This document shows, piece after piece, positions 5,924 to 10,811 of a stretch of DNA of 10,811 nt. Each line of letters opens with the position of its first letter. The first letter of the stretch is position 1. Position numbers and translations under genes: made by a program. The DNA comes from Rhodospirillales bacterium. Its GTDB lineage: Bacteria; Pseudomonadota; Alphaproteobacteria; Rhodospirillales; JABHCV01. Under the pieces are notes generated by a model. It was given only the letters and a program-made list of their open reading frames with translations. It was not told the origin of the DNA and searched no databases. The stretch is taken from positions 1-10,811 of the forward strand of contig JADHSW010000096.1 of NCBI GenBank assembly GCA_016776705.1, in the 5' to 3' direction.

Positions 5924-7915
5924 TTACAGGCCCGCCGCCACTGCCGCTTCAAGGGCGAGGGAACGGACTTCCTTATCGAGGCCGATAACACCAAGACTTT
6001 CCATGATCTGGCTCAGGACAATCGGTTCTGCCTGACCGGGGCCGCCTTCACCAAGGGCAATCAGTGAAAGCAGGATGATTTCCCCGACACGGGTACGTGG
6101 CGGTGCAGGCTGGGTCATTTCCGGAGCCGCCATCTGAACGGCAGAAACGACGGATGTCTGAGTTGACGCCGGAAGCGGTTGAACCGCTTCCTCCGCGACC
6201 GGCAGGACAGTTTCAGAAGACGACTCCCGGGCCATTTTCGCAGCCCTGGTCGCTTCTTCAAGGGAACGCCACAGAGCCGGGTTGGGCATTGCCATGGTGA
6301 TCCGCTGCGGACCATCCAGCAGGGCGTCCCAGGCATCGCGTGGAACGTTCTCACCCAGCCCGTCAAACAGGGTATACAGCAGGGCAGCCTTGTCTCGGGC
6401 GTTCTCGCCCTGATCTTCCTTCAACTGGTTCCACCAGTTGGCCAGTTGCACCGATCCCCATTCGTGGGTTTCGGCCGATCCGGCAAGGCGCGCCAGTGGC
6501 AGCAGGGCCTTCAGGGCCATCGCCGCTTCTTCGTTATGCTGCGCGCCGGCATTTAAAAGATTGAACCAGGGGGCAGCCGCATCGTCTTCACCGCCAATCA
6601 GGAAGGCGCGAATGGCTTCGGGGGCGAACCAGATCAATTCTGCCGACGGTGGAATACGCTTCAAGACGGGCATGAAAACCCGAACGATGGAGGTATAACG
6701 CCCCCCTTCGCGACCCAGTGACAATGCCTTGGCCGTGGCTTCGGCCTGGGCGATGGGCAGAGTCTGGATCAGTGAAGTGCGGTACAGCAAGGCCCTGCTC
6801 AAAGGACCGCTTTCTGCTTCCGCCTTGGACAGCGGGTTGGCGAGGTCCTCTTCGGTAAAGGAAACACTGGTGTAGAGCTGACGCAGGGTATCTACATCCA
6901 GGGCTCCAGCCATTTCGGCGCGTTCAGCCGCTTCTAGGCGAATTTCGACAGACGCATTGGGGCTGATGGCGATGGTTCTGAGAACAGCGGGCCGCGTCGA
7001 GGAGACTACATCGTTTGGCAACTGTGTTTTTGTCACCCGCGCCATGGACAAGTGCATGGGGGTCGCATCAGGAAGCTGCCTTATCGCCATGGGGTTGCCG
7101 CGAAGGGCTTCAACAAGGGTATAAAACGCATCATCCTGATTGCCGGTTTCCTGCAACATGGAAACGCCAAGCGCAGCCTTGTCATGTTCACCGGCAAGGG
7201 CCTGACAAAAGATAAAGGCCTTCTGCCAATAGTCGTTGTCCTGATAGCCGATCTGCCCGGCAGCCAAAGAACAGGCGCGCGCATTGTCATTGGCCAGGAA
7301 ACGCATATCGGCTTCATAACGCATTAGTTTGTCAATGTTGGAGCGTCCGGGTGTGGCGTCAAGCAAACGGCTGACGCTCAGGGTATCGCCCATGGCAGCC
7401 AGAAGTCCGACGCGGCGGGCGATATAACTGCCATCTCCGGCCATGCCCTTTGGCAGGGTTGCCGTACTTAAAAGCAGGCGGCGCATCAAATCACGCATGG
7501 TTTCCGAGCGAATGTTTACCGGCAGGCGCCCCATCAGGGTTTCCATCATGCGCCGCGACGTCCCGGCCCACATATCAACACCGAAGCCCCCTTCCTGCTC
7601 GTTTAGCACCCCGGCGGTATCGGGATTGATGGTTTGCAGGGTATCAATTTCAATAGCTGTCCCCACACTGCCGGTAGCCGTGGATACGGCGGGCAATTGC
7701 GGGGCCGGTAAGGCTGGCAACGCTGCGGGTTGCCCTTCGGGTGCGGGGCTTTGGCCTGGCGGTTGCAATTTCTGTGGCGGCGGGGCCAGGCGGACCGGGA
7801 CGCTCTGAGCATTTGCCCGCTGAAGCGCGACAAAAGACGTGGCGGCGGCAAACACCAGGGCAAGGACCAGAACACGCTTGAGAATGAGGGAGGATCTAAC
7901 GGGGGAAACGGTCAT
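5924..7915 (-). CDS. Secreted helical-repeat-like protein of unknown function
   Basis: I do not recognise a named family. The 663-residue protein begins with a Sec signal peptide: a basic n-region to Arg14, a hydrophobic core at about 15-31, and a probable cut after Ala-Asn-Ala at 34-36. A Pro/Ala/Gln-rich linker follows at about 39-78. Residues about 110-570 are leucine- and alanine-rich and look like stacked amphipathic helices, resembling TPR or Sel1-type solenoids without a clear consensus. A second Pro/Thr/Ser-rich linker (about 578-618) leads to a helical C-terminal segment. There are only two cysteines, Cys215 and Cys237, well placed for a disulfide in the periplasm. The ATG lies inside the 46-residue gene upstream (20-base overlap) with no good ribosome-binding site, suggesting translational coupling. 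xerD follows after 4 bases. A role at the cell envelope is inference. Confidence 0.85.
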   Translation of the reverse strand: MTVSPVRSSLILKRVLVLALVFAAATSFVALQRANAQSVPVRLAPPPQKLQPPGQSPAPEGQPAALPALPAPQLPAVSTATGSVGTAIEIDTLQTINPDTAGVLNEQEGGFGVDMWAGTSRRMMETLMGRLPVNIRSETMRDLMRRLLLSTATLPKGMAGDGSYIARRVGLLAAMGDTLSVSRLLDATPGRSNIDKLMRYEADMRFLANDNARACSLAAGQIGYQDNDYWQKAFIFCQALAGEHDKAALGVSMLQETGNQDDAFYTLVEALRGNPMAIRQLPDATPMHLSMARVTKTQLPNDVVSSTRPAVLRTIAISPNASVEIRLEAAERAEMAGALDVDTLRQLYTSVSFTEEDLANPLSKAEAESGPLSRALLYRTSLIQTLPIAQAEATAKALSLGREGGRYTSIVRVFMPVLKRIPPSAELIWFAPEAIRAFLIGGEDDAAAPWFNLLNAGAQHNEEAAMALKALLPLARLAGSAETHEWGSVQLANWWNQLKEDQGENARDKAALLYTLFDGLGENVPRDAWDALLDGPQRITMAMPNPALWRSLEEATRAAKMARESSSETVLPVAEEAVQPLPASTQTSVVSAVQMAAPEMTQPAPPRTRVGEIILLSLIALGEGGPGQAEPIVLSQIMESLGVIGLDKEVRSLALEAAVAAGL

Positions 7916-8036
7916 CGGGCAGGACTTTTTCGATTGTGGTCATAGGGGCGGGAATATCCCAAGTTGCGAGGAAAGCAGATCCCCCGACAATGATCGCGAC
8001 AACCACGACCAGGACTAATCTGGAAATATTTCTCAT
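7896..8036 (-). CDS. Small membrane-anchored or exported protein, 46 residues
   Basis: This short gene is easily missed. On the minus strand, ATG 8036-8034 opens a 46-residue frame ending at TAG 7898-7896. It has a basic start (MRNISR), one hydrophobic helix at about 6-25 dominated by Val, Ile, Leu and Ala, then a short tail with WDIPAP at 26-31 and EKVLPDDRFPR at 36-46. AAGGA lies 5 bases before the ATG (8042-8046), a good ribosome-binding site and better than that of the next gene. Its last 20 bases overlap the start of the 663-residue secreted protein in another frame. The N-terminal helix predicts a bitopic inner-membrane protein with the tail in the periplasm, or an uncleaved or cleaved signal. 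I recall similar xxDIPAPxxxxEKVxPxxRFPR small proteins in Rhodospirillales, but could not check this. Function unknown. Confidence 0.7.
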   Translation of the reverse strand: MRNISRLVLVVVVAIIVGGSAFLATWDIPAPMTTIEKVLPDDRFPR

Positions 8037-8041
8037 ATCGA

Positions 8042-8046
8042 TCCTT
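8042..8046 (-). promoter_or_regulatory. Ribosome-binding site of the 46-residue gene
   Basis: AAGGA on the minus strand, 5 bases before ATG 8036. It decides the start of the short gene and implies that ribosomes enter the operon here rather than at the 663-residue gene. Confidence 0.5.
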
Positions 8047-8122
8047 GTAGCCAGTGTAATGCATACGTCAATTGGAAAAGGGCTAAATTCTAGCTATCAA
8101 AACTTTCAAGTATCTTTATGTC

Positions 8123-8147
8123 GTCGGATATTATGATAACTTCCGAC
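8123..8147. repeat. Inverted repeat overlapping the candidate minus-strand promoter
   Basis: GTCGGA at 8123-8128 is mirrored by TCCGAC at 8142-8147, with 13 bases between and 19 bases from centre to centre. It spans the -10 and most of the spacer of the candidate promoter. A dimeric repressor could bind it; alternatively it would form a weak hairpin if transcribed. Confidence 0.35.
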
Positions 8148-8155
8148 TGTGGCAA
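8128..8155 (-). promoter_or_regulatory. Candidate sigma-70-type promoter for the minus-strand operon
   Basis: On the minus strand, TTGCCA (8150-8155; one mismatch to TTGACA) is followed after 16 bases by TAATAT (8128-8133; two mismatches to TATAAT). Transcription would start near 8120 and leave about 85 bases of leader before ATG 8036. It is the best pair I found in this AT-rich region, but such matches arise by chance. Confidence 0.3.
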
Positions 8156-8176
8156 CATTTCGGCAGTTTAGATTAT

Positions 8177-8208
8177 TCAGCCATCAAATGAAGACATTTG
8201 AGGGCTGA
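8177..8208. repeat. Imperfect 14-bp hairpin in the divergent intergenic region
   Basis: TCAGCC at 8177-8182 pairs with GGCTGA at 8203-8208. After one A-G mismatch, TCAAATG at 8184-8190 pairs with CATTTGA at 8195-8201, leaving a 4-base loop (AAGA). Neither side has a convincing T-tract, so it is not a standard terminator. It lies between the candidate minus-strand promoter and aroK, and could be an operator, a short repeat family member or a leader structure. Confidence 0.45.
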
Positions 8209-8277
8209 TAATTTGATCGATTCCAGAAAATTCCGCAATTTATCTTCCGTTACGTGAGATGCGATTACTCTATCTTC

Positions 8278-8308
8278 TTGAATTTACACGTTCAATACGC
8301 ACTATAAC
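8278..8308 (+). promoter_or_regulatory. Weak candidate promoter for aroK-aroB
   Basis: TTGAAT (8278-8283) and TATAAC (8303-8308) could be -35 and -10 elements, but the 19-base spacer is longer than ideal. A start near 8315 would leave about 23 bases before aroK, enough for only a weak ribosome-binding site (GGA at 8326-8328). Confidence 0.25.
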
Positions 8309-8337
8309 CCTTTAAAAAGGCAATCGGAACACCGGCA

Positions 8338-8907
8338 ATGGCGGACTTCCCCGCACAACAAGTTGACCTGAAGAACCTTAAACCCGTCGTGATGATCGGG
8401 TTGATGGGGGCTGGGAAAAGCCGAATCGGCCGTGAACTCGCCACCAGGCTGGATTTACCCTTCGTCGATGCGGACGATGAAATCGTCGAAGCCGCTGGCT
8501 GTTCCATTTCGGACATTTTTGAATTATACGGTGAAGAAGCATTTCGCGACGTTGAAAAACGGGTCATTTTCCGCCTTCTGGAAGACAAAGGCACGATAAT
8601 CTCGACCGGTGGCGGTGCTTTTATGAATGCAGAAATCCGACAGGCCATCGCCGATCAGGGCATCTCTATCTGGCTCAGGGCGGACCTGAATATTCTGGTC
8701 GAACGAACCGGCAGGAGGAGCGGTCGCCCCCTGCTTGAAAATGGCGACCCGAAACTGATTCTGCAGGGGCTGATAGAGGAGCGCTACCCGGTGTATGCTG
8801 AAGCCGATATCGTCGTCGAATCCCAGGAGGTCCCCATTGAGGACACCGTCGATGAAACGGAAAAAGCGCTTGAGAACTTTATTGCCAATGAGTTGAACAA
8901 TGAATGA
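8338..8907 (+). CDS. aroK: Shikimate kinase
   Basis: This enzyme phosphorylates shikimate to shikimate 3-phosphate with ATP, the fifth step of the cytoplasmic pathway to chorismate and aromatic amino acids. The 189 residues fit the family. The Walker A loop GLMGAGKS spans 21-28. Asp44 and Asp46 lie in FVDADDEI, the shikimate- and magnesium-binding motif. Arg70 in EEAFRDVE, the glycine triplet at 91-93 (STGGGAFM), the lid arginine Arg130 in GRPLL and Arg149 in ERYPVYAEAD are all present, so it should be active. ATG 8338 starts just before the conserved kinase core with a short extension usual in alphaproteobacteria. It overlaps aroB by 8 bases, indicating translational coupling of the two enzymes. 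Confidence 0.96.
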   Translation: MADFPAQQVDLKNLKPVVMIGLMGAGKSRIGRELATRLDLPFVDADDEIVEAAGCSISDIFELYGEEAFRDVEKRVIFRLLEDKGTIISTGGGAFMNAEIRQAIADQGISIWLRADLNILVERTGRRSGRPLLENGDPKLILQGLIEERYPVYAEADIVVESQEVPIEDTVDETEKALENFIANELNNE

Positions 8908-10033
8908 TCCATCTTCCAGTCCGCCTGCCACCGAAAATCTTCTGCGCCTGGATTTGGGCGCGCGTTCCTATGACATTTTGGTTGGCGACCACTTGCTGGC
9001 CCGCGCCGGTGAATTCATCGCGCCGCTGATGAAGGGCGACAGGGCGATCGTTGTCAGCGACAGCAACGTCGCCCCGCTTTATCTGGAAACACTTCAAAAC
9101 GCTTTAGGCGCGGTCGGCATCCAATGCAGCGCAATCACCCTGCCCGCTGGCGAGGCAAGCAAAAGCTTCGAGCAATTGCAGGGCCTGACGGACCTGTTGT
9201 TAAAATCGGGCGTTGATCGAAAAACCATGTTGATTGCCCTGGGGGGCGGCGTTATTGGCGATCTCGCCGGTTTCGCAGCCGCCATTACCATGCGCGGTAT
9301 CGAATTTATCCAGATCCCCACCACCGTTCTTTCCCAGGTCGACAGTTCCGTCGGTGGCAAGACAGGGATCAATTCTGCATACGGCAAAAACCTGATTGGC
9401 GCTTTCCACCAGCCGCGTCTGGTTCTGGCCGACCTGCAAACCCTGGACACCCTGCCGCGCAGGCAGCTGCTCGCCGGTTACGGCGAAATTGTTAAGTACG
9501 GCCTGATCAATGATCCACAATTCTTTTCCTGGCTGGAAGGCAATGCCGCCGCCCTGCTGAAGGGCGACAAAGACTTGCAACGCCATGCCGTTCTGACAAG
9601 TTGCGCCAGCAAAGCCGCCATCGTCGCCAAGGACGAAAGGGAATCGGGTGTCCGCGCCCTACTGAACCTTGGCCACACCTTCGGCCATGCACTGGAAGCC
9701 GAAACCGGTTACGGTGACACACTGTTACATGGCGAGGCAGTATCCATTGGCATGGTGATGGCGTTCGATCTGTCCGTTCGTATGGGACTATGCCCTGAAA
9801 AAGATGCGGCCAGAGTCCGCAGTCACCTTGAAGGCATTGGCCTTGCGACCGATCTGAAAGAACTGGCGACACCGACATGGACGCCGGAACGCCTTGTCGC
9901 CCACATGGGGCTGGACAAGAAAGCCGAAGGCGGGACCCTCGTCTTTGTATTGGCCCGCGCTATTGGCGACGCCTTCATTTCCCGCGATGTTGCCCCTGCT
10001 GAACTACACACTTTCTTAAGCGATTCCCTTTAA
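8900..10033 (+). CDS. aroB: 3-dehydroquinate synthase
   Basis: This enzyme converts DAHP to 3-dehydroquinate, the second step of the shikimate pathway, using NAD and a divalent metal. The 377 residues match the family. NAD-binding GGGVIGDLAGF is at 115-125, followed by PTTVLSQVDSSVGGKTGIN at 140-158 and KNLIGAFHQP at 163-172. Metal ligands are expected at Glu196 (GYGEIVKYG), His259 (LNLGHTFGHALE) and His277 (LHGEAVSIGM), all present. ATG 8900 lies inside the end of aroK, and the frame keeps a short, poorly conserved N-terminal extension before LRLDLGARSYDI. The CNNM/CBS gene begins 23 bases after its stop. aroK-aroB is a common pairing in proteobacteria. Confidence 0.97.
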   Translation: MNDPSSSPPATENLLRLDLGARSYDILVGDHLLARAGEFIAPLMKGDRAIVVSDSNVAPLYLETLQNALGAVGIQCSAITLPAGEASKSFEQLQGLTDLLLKSGVDRKTMLIALGGGVIGDLAGFAAAITMRGIEFIQIPTTVLSQVDSSVGGKTGINSAYGKNLIGAFHQPRLVLADLQTLDTLPRRQLLAGYGEIVKYGLINDPQFFSWLEGNAAALLKGDKDLQRHAVLTSCASKAAIVAKDERESGVRALLNLGHTFGHALEAETGYGDTLLHGEAVSIGMVMAFDLSVRMGLCPEKDAARVRSHLEGIGLATDLKELATPTWTPERLVAHMGLDKKAEGGTLVFVLARAIGDAFISRDVAPAELHTFLSDSL

Positions 10034-10056
10034 CTTTCAACAACTGAGATGCAGTC

Positions 10057-10811
10057 ATGTTGATTACTCTTAGCGCCATTTTTATTTTACTTTTGCTGTC
10101 CGCCTTCTTTTCAGGCTCCGAGACCGCATTAACGGCGGCGTCCCGTCCGCTCATGCATCAACTGGAAAACAGTGGCAACCGGCGAGCTAAATCAATCAAT
10201 CGATTAAATGAACATCGCGAACGCCTGATCGGGGCCATCCTGCTGGGAAACAATCTGGTCAACATTCTGGCTTCGGCCCTGGCGACCAGCCTCCTGATCA
10301 CAATGTTCGGTGAGACGGGCGTCGTTTACGCGACCGTGACAATGACGCTTCTGGTTCTGATTTTTGCAGAAATTCTGCCAAAAACCTACGCCATCAGAAA
10401 TGCCAACCGTATGTCGCTGGCAATCGTTCCAACGGTCAACGTCCTGGTCTTGATCCTGTCCCCCGTCACCCACACGATTAACTTTCTCGTCCGCGGGGTC
10501 CTGAAGGTGTTCGGCGTTGCCCATGCGGATGATTCCTTTGTTTCTTCGTCTGAAGAACTGCGCGGGGCGATCGCATTGCATGCCGATGAAGACCGCGCGG
10601 TTGAACATGAACAGGCCATGCTTCGAAGTGTTCTGGATCTGGCCGAAGTGCAGGTCAGTGAAATCATGGTTCATCGCAAGGATGTCGCCATGATTGACGC
10701 CGACCTACCCGCAGGCAGGATGGTCGAAGAAGTTCTGGCCAGTCCCTTCACCCGCATTCCCTTGTGGCGGGGACAGCCCGATAATATCGTTGGCGTGTTG
10801 CATGCAAAGGC
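10057..10811 (+). CDS. CNNM/CBS-domain membrane protein of the HlyC/CorC type (5' part only)
   Basis: The frame opens at ATG 10057 and is still open at the window edge, giving 251 residues. An N-terminal CNNM (DUF21) domain is recognisable from FFSGSETALTAAS at 17-29, LLGNNLVNILASALAT at about 62-77 and FAEILPKTYA at about 103-112, with three to four membrane helices. A linker with SSSEELRGAI and EHEQAMLRSVLDLAEVQVSEIMVHR leads into the start of the CBS pair (SPFTRIPLWRGQPDNIVGVLHAK). Members of this family are linked to magnesium or sodium-coupled divalent cation transport; old hemolysin names are misleading. It lies 23 bases after aroB and is probably cotranscribed. The remaining CBS domain and any CorC_HlyC domain lie outside the window. 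Confidence 0.92.
   Translation, partial: MLITLSAIFILLLLSAFFSGSETALTAASRPLMHQLENSGNRRAKSINRLNEHRERLIGAILLGNNLVNILASALATSLLITMFGETGVVYATVTMTLLVLIFAEILPKTYAIRNANRMSLAIVPTVNVLVLILSPVTHTINFLVRGVLKVFGVAHADDSFVSSSEELRGAIALHADEDRAVEHEQAMLRSVLDLAEVQVSEIMVHRKDVAMIDADLPAGRMVEEVLASPFTRIPLWRGQPDNIVGVLHAK

Larger units (their letters stand above)
8047..8337. other. Divergent intergenic region between the small-protein operon and aroK
   Basis: About 290 AT-rich bases without a convincing gene. They hold the candidate promoters, the inverted repeat and the hairpin listed separately. A plus-strand frame reaching into it from about 7936 encodes a low-quality peptide opposite the 46-residue gene and is not credited. 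I see no tRNA-like or riboswitch-like structure. Confidence 0.6.

Noticed and set aside
7936..8136. Plus-strand frame of 66 codons in the divergent region
   Set aside because: It is opposite the better supported 46-residue gene, has no good ribosome-binding site, and its peptide has no sensible structure.
10204..10674. Minus-strand open frame of 156 codons at the right end
   Set aside because: The plus strand here encodes the CNNM/CBS protein with clear motifs; the antisense frame is rich in Gln, Asp and His as expected of a shadow.

Overview
The window looks like a stretch of alphaproteobacterial chromosome, most like the marine Rhodospirillales. The evidence is the divergent arrangement of xerD with aroK-aroB-CNNM/CBS, a moderate GC content, and TRAP and Xer proteins that read as alphaproteobacterial. 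This placement rests on gene order and remembered family resemblance, not on a search.

Positions 1-4195 (+ strand) hold a solute uptake and catabolism operon. It contains the 3' end of a TRAP substrate-binding gene (dctP), a strong intergenic hairpin, dctQ, dctM, a 65-residue two-helix membrane protein, and an amidase-signature hydrolase. The simplest reading is that the TRAP system imports an organic acid, possibly one carrying an amide, and the amidase hydrolyses it. The substrate cannot be read from the sequence.

Positions 4197-8036 (- strand) hold a four-gene, tightly packed operon. In transcription order it contains a 46-residue membrane-anchored or exported small protein, a 663-residue secreted protein of unknown function (it starts inside the small gene), XerD recombinase, and an alpha/beta hydrolase. 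The last gene converges on the amidase with a single base between the two stop codons.

Positions 8037-8337 are a divergent intergenic region. It carries a plausible minus-strand promoter, an inverted repeat overlapping that promoter, and a separate 14-bp imperfect hairpin.

Positions 8338-10811 (+ strand) hold the shikimate pathway pair aroK-aroB, overlapping by 8 bases. After them comes the 5' part of a CNNM/CBS-domain (HlyC/CorC-type) membrane protein that runs off the window.

Most genes are ordinary. The parts most worth a second look are the small gene at 7896-8036 and its overlapping secreted partner, the small membrane protein inside the TRAP-amidase operon, and the intergenic hairpins. 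I saw no RNA genes, insertion sequences, CRISPR arrays or phage genes, and no clear evidence of a new defence or mobile system.
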